From NCBI RefSeq assembly GCF_947497275.1, contig NZ_CANMFS010000003.1, positions 434,001-498,000 on the forward strand: DNA of 64,000 nucleotides. The letters run 5' to 3'. Positions 19,071-28,551 of the stretch are shown one piece after another; position 1 is the first letter of the stretch; each line of letters starts with the position of its first letter. This DNA comes from an uncultured Sulfitobacter sp. (lineage in GTDB: Bacteria > Pseudomonadota > Alphaproteobacteria > Rhodobacterales > Rhodobacteraceae). A program made the translations under genes and the position numbers. The notes below the pieces were generated by a model that saw nothing but the letters and a program-made list of their open reading frames with translations, made no database searches and was not told the DNA's origin.

Positions 19071-20171
19071 ATGAAACAGTCCATAGGATCTTTGACCGTC
19101 AAATCTGCGATGCTCGTCATCGCAGCCCTGCTGCTGTTCGCGCCGTTCCTGTTTCAGGACATCCGCGCACTGGAAGTCGCCGCACGCATCTGCATCTTTA
19201 TCGTGCTGGTGGCCAGCTACGATCTGCTGATCGGCTACACCGGCATCGTCAGCTTTGCCCATACGATGTTCTTCGGCTTTGGCGCCTACGGGTCGGCGAT
19301 TGCCCTGAAACAGATGGGTCCGGGGTGGGACGCCGTGGCGCTTGGCACCGTTGCCGGTGTAGTGGTGTCATTGGTGATCGCCGCCGCCATCGGGTTGATC
19401 AGTCTGCGGGTGAAAGCAATCTTTTTCGCCATGATCACCTTGGCCGCCGCGTCCGTTGTTCTGGTGCTGGCCTCCCAACTCAGCCAGATCACCGGGGGCG
19501 AAGACGGCATCACCTACCGCACGCCGGACCTGTTCAAGACCGCGACAAAGCTCGCGGTAGACGAAGACGGCAAGGTCGTGCGCTGGTTCGGAGTCAAGCT
19601 GAACGGCAAGCTGGCGGCCTACTACTTCGTCTTCGCGACGTCGCTGGTGCTGTTCCTGGCGATGCTGCGGATCACGGTTTCGCCGCTTGGCACCGTGCTC
19701 AAGGCGATCCGCGAGAACGAGGCACGGGCCGAGGCGATCGGGTACCGCGTCGTCGCCTACCGTACTTTCGTTTTCTGCCTTTCGGCCGTCGTCGCGTCCA
19801 TCGCCGGATCGGTCTATGCCATCTGGCTGAAATACACCGGGCCGGACACGGCGTTGTCCTTCGCGATCATGATCGATATTCTATTGATGGTCGTCATCGG
19901 TGGCATGGGCACGATGTGGGGGGCGGTTATAGGTGCCGTCCTGATGGTCATGGCGCAGTATTACCTGCGTGATCTGATGGGGGCCGCATCCGAGGCGGTG
20001 GCCGGTATCCCGTTGCTGCCAGAGCTGTTGGCGCCCGACCGCTGGCTGTTCTGGCTGGGGATCATCTTCATCCTGCTGGTCTATTTCTTTCCCAAGGGAA
20101 TCGTTGGTACTTTGACGGCGAAAGGTGCCCGCCCGCCTGAGCCGCTTGAGGGTCCTGTGGGGGTGAAGTAG
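19071..20171 (+). CDS. Branched-chain amino-acid-type ABC permease (LivM-like)
   Basis: 366-residue inner-membrane permease with LivM blocks LLIGYTGIVSFAHTMFFGFGAY, KAIRENEARAEAIGY (the coupling helix contacting the ATPases) and IGGMGTMWGAVIGAVL. It starts 8 bp after the LivH-like gene and completes the five-protein importer. About ten hydrophobic segments are evident. Confidence 0.92.
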   Translation: MKQSIGSLTVKSAMLVIAALLLFAPFLFQDIRALEVAARICIFIVLVASYDLLIGYTGIVSFAHTMFFGFGAYGSAIALKQMGPGWDAVALGTVAGVVVSLVIAAAIGLISLRVKAIFFAMITLAAASVVLVLASQLSQITGGEDGITYRTPDLFKTATKLAVDEDGKVVRWFGVKLNGKLAAYYFVFATSLVLFLAMLRITVSPLGTVLKAIRENEARAEAIGYRVVAYRTFVFCLSAVVASIAGSVYAIWLKYTGPDTALSFAIMIDILLMVVIGGMGTMWGAVIGAVLMVMAQYYLRDLMGAASEAVAGIPLLPELLAPDRWLFWLGIIFILLVYFFPKGIVGTLTAKGARPPEPLEGPVGVK

Positions 20172-20185
20172 CAGCGGGAGGCCGC

Positions 20186-20821
20186 ATGGATACCACGGAT
20201 CCGCCGCTTGCAGATATGGTCGCGGCCATTCGCGCCGCGCCAATATCGGGACGCCGGCGTCTTGTGGCCCTCGCCGGCCCGCCTGCCAGCGGCAAATCGA
20301 CCCTCGCGGCCTCGCTTGCGACAGACCTTACCTCAGCGGGCACAGCGACGGTGGTGGTGCCGATGGACGGTTTTCACCTGCACAATCGCGTATTGCGTGA
20401 CCGGCATCTGATGGACCGCAAGGGAGCGCCGCAGACCTTCGATGTACAGGGACTCGGCGCGCTGGTGCGCCGCCTTAATGCCGAAGACGAAGTTTTCTTT
20501 CCGGTATTCGACCGCGCGCGCGACATCGCGATCGCGGGTGGTGGAATGGTCGGCCCCGATTGCGAAACGGTGGTGATCGAAGGCAACTACCTTCTGTTCG
20601 ACGCGCCGGGGTGGCGGACGTTACAGGCATATTGGGATTTCTCTGTTCGGCTCGATGTCCCGTTGGACGCGCTGAAAGAACGGCTCGTCGCGAGGTGGCT
20701 CGCACATGGTTTGCCTGCGGCACAAGCGCATCGGCGTGCATCGCAAAACGATCTGGCGAACGCCCTGTTGGTTACGGGCGCACCCTTGCCCGCCGATATA
20801 GTCGTTTCGGGTTGGGCCTGA
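20186..20821 (+). CDS. P-loop kinase of the uridine/pantothenate kinase-like group
   Basis: 211-residue cytoplasmic kinase. Walker A is AGPPASGKST near residues 29-38; DGFHLHNRVL and RKGAPQTFDV correspond to the substrate-binding segments of the PanK/uridine-kinase/FrcK-like family, and VIEGNYLLFD is the Walker B-like strand. It starts 14 bp after the permease gene, so it is probably co-transcribed with the transporter. That position suggests phosphorylation of the imported ligand or a breakdown product, such as a nucleoside or sugar, but this is inference. Confidence 0.78.
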   Translation: MDTTDPPLADMVAAIRAAPISGRRRLVALAGPPASGKSTLAASLATDLTSAGTATVVVPMDGFHLHNRVLRDRHLMDRKGAPQTFDVQGLGALVRRLNAEDEVFFPVFDRARDIAIAGGGMVGPDCETVVIEGNYLLFDAPGWRTLQAYWDFSVRLDVPLDALKERLVARWLAHGLPAAQAHRRASQNDLANALLVTGAPLPADIVVSGWA

Positions 20822-20962
20822 AAACCGGGGACCTCGCACCGGCAGCGACATGCTGACGGCATGTATCCGGTTGCACTTCCCGCGCGGGCAGTCGTTCATA
20901 GGTGACTGGTTGCCAGCGGAAAACCCACGTAAACAATCTGTCTTATCCGCAAAGGAGCTTGC

Positions 20963-22189
20963 ATGCACAGAATCGACCTGCCTGAACGGCCCGGCTGGCG
21001 CGACCATGCCCAGGACGTCGGGTTTACGTTCGCCGACATGCACGGCGAGCCCTACTGGGATGAAACCTCGGCCTATGCGTTTTCGCTCGACCAGATCGAA
21101 AACGATCTTGAGGATCCCGCGACCTCCCTGCATGCCATGTGCCGCGAAGCAGTGGCCCATATTGTCACCAGCGAAGAACTGATGGAACGGCTTGCGATCC
21201 CCGAAGCGTACCGCGATCTTGTCGCGGACAGCTGGCAACGGGACGATCCTGAAATATACGGACGTTTCGATTTCGCCTACGACGGACAGGGTCCGGCGAA
21301 ACTGCTTGAATACAATGCGGATACACCGACGTCGCTCTACGAGAGTGCCGCCTTCCAGTGGCAGTGGCTGGAAGACCAGCTTGCCGCAGGGGTGTTGCCT
21401 CAGGGCGCAGATCAATTCAACGGCGTGCACGAAGCCCTCGTCGCGCGGTTCGCGGCGGTCTTCGAAGCCCGAAGTGATCTGCATTTCACGGCGGTTGCCG
21501 GAAATCCGGAAGATTACGGCACCGTCGAGGCGATGGGATGGGCCGCGCGCGAAGCAGGTCTGGGCGCGCATTACTGTGACCTCGACAAGATCGGTTTGAG
21601 TGATGACGGCCAGTTTCTCGACGACGAGAACCGCCGCATCGCCGTGTTGTTCAAGCTCTATCCGTGGGAAGACCTCCTGCGCGACGACTATGCCCGACAC
21701 ATTGCGGGTTCGGGCTGTTTGTTTCTGGAACCGGCGTGGAAGGCACTGCTGTCGAACAAAGGACTGTTACCTGTGCTGTGGCAGATGTTCGAAGGGCACC
21801 CAAATCTGCTTCCCGCATTCTTCGAACAGGACATCGCTGACGCCATGTCGGGCCGGGGGGCCGTCGCGCCGGACGCGGCGGAGGCGTTTGAGCGAGTCCG
21901 GGCGCAGCTGGCGGCGGGACATGTGCGCAAACCGATCCTGTCGCGCGAAGGGGCATCCGTCACGATCTTCAAATCAGGCGAGATCGTCGAGCAGGCGAAG
22001 AATACCGACTATGCCGAACATCCCCGCATCATCCAGGCCTATGCGCCCCTGCCCCGCTTTGACAGTTTTCGACCGGTCATCGGTGCGTGGATCGTGGGCC
22101 GTGAATGTGCCGGTATCGGGATCCGCGAGGACCGCTCGCGGATCACGCAGGATTTGTCACGCTTCAAACCGCACTATATTACGGCGTGA
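20963..22189 (+). CDS. Glutathionylspermidine synthase-like ATP-grasp protein
   Basis: 408-residue protein of the YgiC/YjfC family, homologous to the C-terminal amidase-free synthetase domain of glutathionylspermidine synthase. Conserved features include the N-terminal ERPGWRDHAQDVGFTF with YWDETSAYAFS, RFDFAYDGQGPAKLLEYNADTPTSL, and the C-terminal RPVIGAWIVGRECAGIGIRED. Family members ligate amino groups to carboxylates using ATP; the natural substrate of YgiC-type proteins is unsettled. AAAGGAG precedes the ATG. A DUF1190 (YgiB) gene follows, the same pairing as ygiB-ygiC in enterobacteria. Confidence 0.9.
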   Translation: MHRIDLPERPGWRDHAQDVGFTFADMHGEPYWDETSAYAFSLDQIENDLEDPATSLHAMCREAVAHIVTSEELMERLAIPEAYRDLVADSWQRDDPEIYGRFDFAYDGQGPAKLLEYNADTPTSLYESAAFQWQWLEDQLAAGVLPQGADQFNGVHEALVARFAAVFEARSDLHFTAVAGNPEDYGTVEAMGWAAREAGLGAHYCDLDKIGLSDDGQFLDDENRRIAVLFKLYPWEDLLRDDYARHIAGSGCLFLEPAWKALLSNKGLLPVLWQMFEGHPNLLPAFFEQDIADAMSGRGAVAPDAAEAFERVRAQLAAGHVRKPILSREGASVTIFKSGEIVEQAKNTDYAEHPRIIQAYAPLPRFDSFRPVIGAWIVGRECAGIGIREDRSRITQDLSRFKPHYITA

Positions 22190-22231
22190 GACACCCAATC
22201 TCTCGCCCACTGGAAAAGAAAGCAGGATGCC

Positions 22232-22813
22232 ATGACCAAACGTTCCAACCGTGTCGCAATCGCGATCATCGGCGCCACCGCCTTTACGCTGGCGGGCTGC
22301 CGTGAGGAAACGGTCGACGCGGCCGCCTTTCCCGACCTGCAAAGCTGTACGGATGAAGCCACATCCGCCGGGCTGTTTTCCGCACAGGATTGCGAGGAGG
22401 CGTTTGCGCAGGCCGAAACGCTCCATGCCGAATCCGCGCCCCGGTACGACAGTCTTGAGGTGTGCGAGGAACAACACGGCGCAGGCGCCTGCGGCTCCGA
22501 AGCGCAGGCCACGCAGGGCGGATCCGGAGGCATCTTCATGCCCCTTCTCGCGGGCTATCTTATCGGCAACATGGTGAGCGGTCGGGCTGGAATGTCGGCG
22601 GGCCAACCGCTTTACAAGACATCGGATGGACGGTTTACCAATGCGGCGCGCTCCAGCACATATTCGACCAACAAAGGATCGGCAAAGCTGGGCACCGCCC
22701 AGTTCACGCGCCCCGCTTCGACTATCGGAAAAACGCCGATGTCGCGGGCAACGGCAAGTTCACGCGGTGGCTTTGGCAAATTCGGCGGCGGACGCACAGG
22801 TTTCGGCGGCTAG
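22232..22813 (+). CDS. DUF1190 (YgiB-like) lipoprotein
   Basis: 193-residue predicted lipoprotein: a hydrophobic signal ending LAGC gives a lipobox cysteine at residue 23. The mature part carries paired Cys motifs (SCTDEATSAGLFSAQDC and VCEEQHGAGACGS) typical of DUF1190, a hydrophobic GGIFMPLLAGYLIGNM segment, and a low-complexity Gly/Arg/Phe tail. It follows the YgiC-like gene by 42 bp, and the pair probably acts together at the envelope; function unknown. Confidence 0.88.
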   Translation: MTKRSNRVAIAIIGATAFTLAGCREETVDAAAFPDLQSCTDEATSAGLFSAQDCEEAFAQAETLHAESAPRYDSLEVCEEQHGAGACGSEAQATQGGSGGIFMPLLAGYLIGNMVSGRAGMSAGQPLYKTSDGRFTNAARSSTYSTNKGSAKLGTAQFTRPASTIGKTPMSRATASSRGGFGKFGGGRTGFGG

Positions 22814-23024
22814 GATCGTGCACCGACCTCTCTGTCGGCGGCGTCAGCGCGTTCGTGATACAAAAGGAGGTACGCTGCTCTGGAGTGCGGACTGTGGGAG
22901 GCGGCGCGACGGGCTCGGCGGTGCGCGGGACTCGAATCCGTGGGAGCAATCGTCCACGGCGTCTGATCCTTTCGCTCTCAAAACACCCCGGCCTCATTAC
23001 GCGCCTCTTGACTTGAAGCGTGAA

Positions 23025-23044
23025 TAGGTAGACTGGTCTACCTA
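23025..23044. promoter_or_regulatory. Perfect 20-bp palindrome, likely TetR operator
   Basis: TAGGTAGAC-TG-GTCTACCTA lies 16 bp before the TetR-family start codon. TTGACT at 23008-23013 is a plausible -35 box, and the palindrome would overlay the -10 region. This position suggests autorepression of the tetR-eamA pair. Confidence 0.7.
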
Positions 23045-23060
23045 ACACGATAGGTGAACA

Positions 23061-23651
23061 ATGATCTCTTCAAAGTCCAAGGCTCCCAAAAGTGCAAGGG
23101 ACCGCTTGCTACAGGCGACGGCAGTTCTTTTCTACAATGATGGAATCGCAGCCACGGGAATCGATGCCATCACGAAACACGCCGGCGTCGCGAAGCAAAG
23201 CCTGTACAACAACTTTGCGTCGAAGTCCGAGCTGGTGGAAACGTACATCGAGATGCGTCACGCGGAATGGCTTGGCCTGCACACTGCACGCGACGCGGCA
23301 GCTGTCGGCCCGATCGAAAAGATCCTTGCCGTTTTCGATGCCTATGATGACCATGCCAGCTTTGCCTACGTGCGCGGCTTTCGCGGATGCGGACTGCTCA
23401 ATGCGGCGGCCGAGCTTTCGGCGGGCGATGCCGGGCGTACCGCCGTGCGACGCCACAAGGAAGAGGTCGAGGCGATCCTGACCCGGCACCTGCAAGAGCT
23501 TCTTCCCGCTGAGACGGACCGCGCCGACGCACTGGCCGCACAGGTGGCATTCTTGCTTGAGGGCGCGATGACACGCGCGGGCCTTGAAGGTGACAGCAGC
23601 CGCCTGCGCCAAGCGCGCAATATGGTACGCGATATGTTGAACGCGCTGTGA
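23061..23651 (+). CDS. TetR/AcrR-family repressor
   Basis: 196-residue one-component repressor. The N-terminal helix-turn-helix (RDRLLQATAVLFYNDGIAATGIDAITKHAGVAKQSLYNNFASK, described in parts) is typical of TetR; the C-terminal ligand domain is helical and unassigned. It overlaps the following transporter gene by 4 nt (GTGA), so it likely controls export by that transporter through the palindrome directly upstream. Confidence 0.92.
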   Translation: MISSKSKAPKSARDRLLQATAVLFYNDGIAATGIDAITKHAGVAKQSLYNNFASKSELVETYIEMRHAEWLGLHTARDAAAVGPIEKILAVFDAYDDHASFAYVRGFRGCGLLNAAAELSAGDAGRTAVRRHKEEVEAILTRHLQELLPAETDRADALAAQVAFLLEGAMTRAGLEGDSSRLRQARNMVRDMLNAL

Positions 23652-24601
23652 CCGCTGTGGACCCGAATACCGCGCGTCAGCAATTGGTCGGCGCGTGCCT
23701 TTGCATGTTTGCCGCTATCGCGTGGGGCACGACCGGAACGGCGGCCACATTCGCGCCCGATGTCAGCCCGCTCGCCATAGGCGCTGCTGCGATGGGCATC
23801 GGCGGCCTTCTGCAAGCTTTCATCGCCAGACGCGGCATCGTGGCGCACAGGGTTGGCCTTCGCGGGCAAAAGGCGTTGCTTGTGATCGGCGCGCTGTCCG
23901 TCGCGGTCTATCCTCTGGCTTTCTATGCGTCGATGCGCCTTGCCGGTGTTACCATCGGAACGGTGATCTCGATCGGGTCCGCGCCGTTGATCTCTGCCCT
24001 GATCGAGAACAGGTTCGACGCACGACGTCTCACATCGCGCTGGGGCGTCGGAGCCGGAATCGGTCTGACCGGAATGCTGCTGCTGAGCATGTCGGAAGGC
24101 GCTTCTCCCACTGCGGAGAGCAGAATTCTTCTCGGTGCCTTGCTGGGTCTGGTCGCGGGGGGCACCTACGCGCTTTATTCCTGGACGTCGCAGCGCATGA
24201 TGCATCGCGGACTGCCCTCGCGCGTTGCGATGGGCGCGACGTTCGGTCTTGGCGGACTATTACTCCTGCCGGTTCTGTTGTTGACCGGCGCACCCTTTGC
24301 TGACAGTTCCGGCAATCTTCTGGTGGGTCTCTACATGGCGGTGGTGCCGATGTTTCTAGGCTATATCGCGTTTGGCGGCGGGTTGGCCCGCGTTCCCTCC
24401 AGTACCGCGACGACGATCACCCTGTTCGAGCCCGTCGTTGCCGCGATGCTTGCCATCTACATCGTGGGCGAAAGCCTTCCGGCGAGGGGCTGGCTCGGCG
24501 TGGGAATGATAATCGTATGCCTTGCCTGGATGACTGCCCCGATGCCCCGACGAAAGCCCCGCGCGATCGATGTTTCAACGGTTTCCCTCCGCTCGCGGTA
24601 G
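23648..24601 (+). CDS. EamA/DMT-family transporter
   Basis: 317-residue inner-membrane protein with about ten hydrophobic segments in two EamA repeats (first starting LVGACLCMFAAIAWGTTGTAA, second LLGALLGLVAGGTYALYSWTSQ). Drug/metabolite-superfamily carriers of this kind export amino acids, purines or drugs. It starts with GTG overlapping the TetR stop. The C-terminal RRKPRAID segment is cytoplasmic and basic. It converges with the acr3 gene 7 bp away. Confidence 0.9.
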   Translation: MTAVDPNTARQQLVGACLCMFAAIAWGTTGTAATFAPDVSPLAIGAAAMGIGGLLQAFIARRGIVAHRVGLRGQKALLVIGALSVAVYPLAFYASMRLAGVTIGTVISIGSAPLISALIENRFDARRLTSRWGVGAGIGLTGMLLLSMSEGASPTAESRILLGALLGLVAGGTYALYSWTSQRMMHRGLPSRVAMGATFGLGGLLLLPVLLLTGAPFADSSGNLLVGLYMAVVPMFLGYIAFGGGLARVPSSTATTITLFEPVVAAMLAIYIVGESLPARGWLGVGMIIVCLAWMTAPMPRRKPRAIDVSTVSLRSR

Positions 24602-24608
24602 CGGTCCA

Positions 24609-25667
24609 TCAGCGAACGGTCGGTGCACCCGGAAACCGCGCACGGGTTCGGTTGGCGAAGGCGACAAGTGAAAGCATTACCGGCACCTCAACCAGAACGC
24701 CGACCACCGTGGCCAGCGCCGCGCCGGAGTTCAGCCCAAACAAGCTGATGGCCACGGCGACAGCAAGTTCGAAAAAATTGGACGTGCCGATCATCGCACA
24801 GGGGGCGGCAATCCGGTGCGGCACGCGCCAGAGGTAGGCAGCACCGTATGCGAGCGCGAAGATCCCGTAGGACTGGATCAGGATGGGGATCGCGATCAAT
24901 GCTATGACTGCGGGCTTTCGCAAGATCACCTCTCCCTGCAGGCCGAACAGGATCGCGACGGTCGCGATCAGGCCAATGACCGACCACGGCTTGATCCGCG
25001 CCGTAAACGCGTCAATCCGCTCAGGCGTGCCAAGCATGCGGCGCGTGATTAAGCCCGCAAGCAGCGGGAGCAACACATAGAGCACAGTCGCCAGAACCAG
25101 CGTCTGCCAGGGCACGACGATGTCGGTCACGCCCAGCAGGAACGCCACGATCGGCGCGAAGGCCACCACCATGATCAGATCGTTTACCGACACCTGAACG
25201 AGCGTATATGTCGCATCCCCGCGCGTAAGCTGTGACCAGACAAACACCATGGCGGTACAGGGTGCTGCACCCAAAAGGATCAGCCCGGCCGTGTATTGCG
25301 CGGCATCCTGTGGGTCGAGGAAGGGCGCGAAGATATGCTCAAAGAAAAGCACCGCGAGAAAAGCCATGCTGAAAGGTTTGATCAGCCAGTTGACTACCAA
25401 GGTCACAAGCAAACCTTTGGGCTGACGCGCCACCCCCGCGACAGCGCCGATATCGACACTGACCATCATCGGATAGACCATGGCCCAGATCAGTAGCGCC
25501 ACAACAAGGTTGATCGACGCGACCTCAGCTGATGCGATGGCGTTGACCAACCCTGGCGCGATCGTGCCGATGCCGATCCCGGCGATCATCGCCAGCGCCA
25601 CCCAGACGGTGAGATAACGCTCGAACGGTCCCATTGGGCCGCTGTTCCTGGATGTCTGATCCGTCAT
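24609..25667 (-). CDS. Arsenite efflux permease, ACR3 family
   Basis: 352-residue inner-membrane arsenite/H+ antiporter with ten predicted membrane segments. The diagnostic ACR3 blocks are [36 protein letters not shown] (with the essential cysteine in APCTAMV) and [32 protein letters not shown] gives the RBS. An arsR gene lies about 630 bp upstream on the other strand, a usual arsenic-resistance pairing. No arsenate reductase gene was recognised between them. Confidence 0.93.
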   Translation of the reverse strand: MTDQTSRNSGPMGPFERYLTVWVALAMIAGIGIGTIAPGLVNAIASAEVASINLVVALLIWAMVYPMMVSVDIGAVAGVARQPKGLLVTLVVNWLIKPFSMAFLAVLFFEHIFAPFLDPQDAAQYTAGLILLGAAPCTAMVFVWSQLTRGDATYTLVQVSVNDLIMVVAFAPIVAFLLGVTDIVVPWQTLVLATVLYVLLPLLAGLITRRMLGTPERIDAFTARIKPWSVIGLIATVAILFGLQGEVILRKPAVIALIAIPILIQSYGIFALAYGAAYLWRVPHRIAAPCAMIGTSNFFELAVAVAISLFGLNSGAALATVVGVLVEVPVMLSLVAFANRTRARFPGAPTVR

Positions 25668-26206
25668 CGCGTTTCCTCCGATGGTGCGGCAAATTCCGCC
25701 TGACTATTGGTGCCGACGGTAGTGCCCGATTGCGCGACGCGCGGGTGGGTATCGGCATCTCGAGTGGTATGAAGGTGGACAATATCCTTTCGCATGGGCG
25801 GCGCGACCGCGAACTGCGGTTCCTGCCCCGGTATCTTGCAATCAGCGACCGTATCGCCAGGCTGTTTCAACGGCTCGGTCCACCTCGCTTCCGCTGACAT
25901 AGATTGCTGCTCGGACAGGTAACATGCACGTACCGCACGCTGGCTTGGGCGCGTTGTCGGACAGGATGCCGCGTGCGAGGGAGCCTGAGCATTTGCAACA
26001 GGATCACACGACCAAGAATCGTCCGTCTTGCGTGTGCGCACAAGGTCCGATACGGCGAGTCCGCTATCGTTTTCGCAATTACGCTGCACCGTGGTCGGGA
26101 TCCAGCCGAAAACTGGCAGATGAACCGGACGATACACTCCGCGATGCACCGTTTGATTGTCCACGGTGCCGAAATCGGCTTTGAGCGTGATCAGCGGGCT
26201 GCACAT
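25664..26206 (-). CDS. Unrecognised open frame between arsR and acr3
   Basis: 180-codon open frame whose stop overlaps the acr3 start codon as ATGA, the arrangement expected of a coupled upstream gene. The translation (for example [24 protein letters not shown]) matches no family I recognise, has many Cys, Arg and Thr residues, and does not read like ArsC, ArsH or a permease. It may be a decayed arsenic gene, an orphan gene or a chance frame. Confidence 0.2.
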   Translation of the reverse strand: MCSPLITLKADFGTVDNQTVHRGVYRPVHLPVFGWIPTTVQRNCENDSGLAVSDLVRTRKTDDSWSCDPVANAQAPSHAASCPTTRPSQRAVRACYLSEQQSMSAEARWTEPLKQPGDTVADCKIPGQEPQFAVAPPMRKDIVHLHTTRDADTHPRVAQSGTTVGTNSQAEFAAPSEETR

Positions 26207-26297
26207 GGCGTCTCACTTCGGAGTTTTCGGGTCACTTTCTAGGCTGGACCATCGGTTCGCACTGGTTAATCTTCGTTATTTCGGGTATTGACGAATT

Positions 26298-26624
26298 ATG
26301 CAACAAGAAACCGCGATTGCCGCTTTTTCAGCGCTTGCGCACCCGACCAGACTCGCCGTGTTCCGCCTGCTGGTGGCTTGCGCTCCTGATGCTGTTCCCG
26401 CGTTGACGATCGCCGCGCGGCTTGAGGCAAAGCCCTCAACCCTGTCGGGACATCTCGCCATCTTGAAACGCGCCGATCTCGTGGCAAGCACCCGCCACCA
26501 GAGAGAAATCCGCTACGAGGCTAATCTGCAGACCGTCAACAGCCTTGTGGGATTTCTCCTGTCTGACTGCTGCGGTGGCCGCCTCAGCCGGTGTCAGGAC
26601 ATCCTGACGATGCTTAGCGACTAA
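26298..26624 (+). CDS. arsR: ArsR-family metalloregulator
   Basis: 108-residue winged-helix repressor: FSALAHPTRLAVFRLLVACAPDAV opens the domain, with recognition region AKPSTLSGHLAILKRADLV. A vicinal Cys91-Cys92 pair and Cys99 in the segment CCGGRLSRC near the C-terminus resemble the C-terminal arsenite site of some ArsR proteins (Acidithiobacillus ferrooxidans type) rather than the classical CVC motif in the DNA-binding helix. It is divergent from acr3 and presumably derepresses it on arsenite binding. Confidence 0.9.
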   Translation: MQQETAIAAFSALAHPTRLAVFRLLVACAPDAVPALTIAARLEAKPSTLSGHLAILKRADLVASTRHQREIRYEANLQTVNSLVGFLLSDCCGGRLSRCQDILTMLSD

Positions 26625-27210
26625 AAGGCTGCTGGCGGTGTGTATCGCAACGAGGTGAGCGGATGCCACCAGATCTAGGCGCTTCAACGCCTCCGTCAGC
26701 TCCTTACCAGCGGGAGACGATTGGAAGCGATGAAGAAGCCGTGAGTAGCCTGCTTCTTGAAGCATTGACGGCATCCGGCCCAGGGGATGCTCTTTGCGCC
26801 GTCTGGCCCGATACGATGGCTTCGCGGCAATCCGAAAGACGCCGGAACGCGGGCATGATCGACCCGTCTCAAATGTGCAAAGATGTCATAAACAGGTGCG
26901 TTTGCGGCGTCAGCCGTTTCACGACGCTGCATTATTGTGCGCCAGCAGCCCGAACTGACCAAAAATTGAGCGCCGTCGGATGTAGCACGTGCACCGCGTA
27001 ACATGCGGCTTGCCAGCCGTGCTGCGACGCAGAAACGATGAGCCCACCATCCCGGCCGTGCGACGTGCCGGTTCAAGTGTGTGGTAACCGGACGAAGTGA
27101 AGCCCGACCCGGCCACCACACGGATTGCAACAACAAGGTTGCAGGATCGACGTAGGACACCCGGCGCTGCCGCGCAAGATCCCCTGCGATGATCCCGCGA
27201 GGAGAACATC
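26625..27210. other. Long gene-free leader before urtA
   Basis: About 590 bp between arsR and urtA. Open frames of 110-150 codons exist on both strands but carry no recognisable domain. It likely holds the urt promoter. I looked for the sigma-54 TGGC-N8-TGC pattern and found no convincing match by eye. GAGGAGAAC precedes the urtA ATG. Confidence 0.4.
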
Positions 27211-28491
27211 ATGACTACCTTCAATTCCCTACTGGCAGGAACGCTCGCCTTTGCCGGTCTGGCAGTACCCGCCTTCGCGGCTGAATGTCCGATCAAGGTC
27301 GGCGTTTTGCATTCCCTGTCCGGCACCATGGCAATTTCGGAAACCACGCTGAAGGACACCATGCTGATGCTGGTAGAGCAACAGAACGCCAAGGGTGGCC
27401 TGCTGGGCTGCGAACTGGAAGCTGTGGTAGTCGATCCGGCGTCTGACTGGCCGCTGTTTGCCGAAAAAGCGCGCGAACTGCTGTCAGTGCACGAGGTCGA
27501 CGTGATCTTCGGCAACTGGACCTCGGTCAGCCGAAAATCGGTCCTGCCGGTGGTCGAAGAGCTGAACGGCCTGCTGTTCTATCCGGTGCAATACGAGGGT
27601 GAGGAAAGCTCCAAAAACGTCTTTTATACCGGTGCCGCGCCAAACCAGCAGGCGATCCCGGCCACCGATTACTTCCTTGAGGAACTAGGCGTCGAAAAGT
27701 TCGCGCTGCTCGGCACCGACTACGTCTATCCGCGTACTACCAACAACATTCTTGAAAGCTACCTGCAATCCAAGGGCATCGCCGAAGATGACATCTTTGT
27801 AAACTACACGCCGTTCGGCCACTCCGACTGGTCCAAGATCGTGGCCGATGTCGTAGCACTGGGGGCTGACGGCAAGAAGGTTGGCGTGATCTCGACGATC
27901 AACGGGGATGCGAACATCGGCTTTTACAAGGAACTGGCCGCTGCAGGCATCTCTGCCGACGATATCCCGGTCATCGCTTTCTCGGTCGGCGAGGAAGAGC
28001 TTTCCGGGCTCGATACTGCCAATCTCGTCGGCCATCTTGCCGCGTGGAATTACTTTCAATCCGCCGAATCCGAAGCCAACACCGACTTCATCGAAGCATG
28101 GAAAGCCAAGATGGGCGACGAGCGCGTGACAAACGATCCGATGGAGGCCCACTACATCGGTTTCAACATGTGGGTGAACGCGGTCACTGCGGCGGAAACC
28201 ACCGATGTCGATGCCGTCCGTGCCAAGATGTACGGACAGGAATTCCCCAATCTCACGGGCGGGACCGCGGTCATGCTGCCGAACCATCACCTCGCAAAAC
28301 CAGTGCTGATCGGTGAGATCCAATCGGACGGGCAATTCGACATCGTCAGTCAGACCGCCGAAGTACCCGGTGACGCATGGACCGACTTCCTGCCGGAAAG
28401 TGCTTTGCTGACCTCCGACTGGAAGGACTTGAACTGCGGTATGTACAATACCGAAACCGAGACCTGTGTTCAGACCCTGTCGAACTACTGA
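27211..28491 (+). CDS. urtA: Urea ABC transporter substrate-binding protein
   Basis: 426-residue periplasmic urea/short-amide-binding protein. Signal peptide residues 1-23 (ending AFAAE), then CPIKVGVLHSLSGTMAISETTLKD and the UrtA-diagnostic NGLLFYPVQYEGEESSKNVFYTGAAPNQQ and GTDYVYPRTTNNIL. It is the first gene of urtABCDE, all on the plus strand; the complex imports urea as a nitrogen source. No urease gene is in the window. Confidence 0.97.
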   Translation: MTTFNSLLAGTLAFAGLAVPAFAAECPIKVGVLHSLSGTMAISETTLKDTMLMLVEQQNAKGGLLGCELEAVVVDPASDWPLFAEKARELLSVHEVDVIFGNWTSVSRKSVLPVVEELNGLLFYPVQYEGEESSKNVFYTGAAPNQQAIPATDYFLEELGVEKFALLGTDYVYPRTTNNILESYLQSKGIAEDDIFVNYTPFGHSDWSKIVADVVALGADGKKVGVISTINGDANIGFYKELAAAGISADDIPVIAFSVGEEELSGLDTANLVGHLAAWNYFQSAESEANTDFIEAWKAKMGDERVTNDPMEAHYIGFNMWVNAVTAAETTDVDAVRAKMYGQEFPNLTGGTAVMLPNHHLAKPVLIGEIQSDGQFDIVSQTAEVPGDAWTDFLPESALLTSDWKDLNCGMYNTETETCVQTLSNY

Positions 28492-28551
28492 TGACCGAAA
28501 CCGGGAAGAGGAAGGGGCGCCGTGTCCCTTCCCACCTCGAGGAAACCTCAC

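Noticed and set aside
22900..22960. tRNA-like segment with GATTCGAGTCC on the minus strand
   Set aside because: The flanking bases do not form a T stem, and no acceptor or anticodon arm could be built around it.
26696..27160. Minus-strand 154-codon frame before urtA
   Set aside because: No RBS, no recognisable domain and low-quality amino-acid composition; treated as a chance frame in the urt leader.
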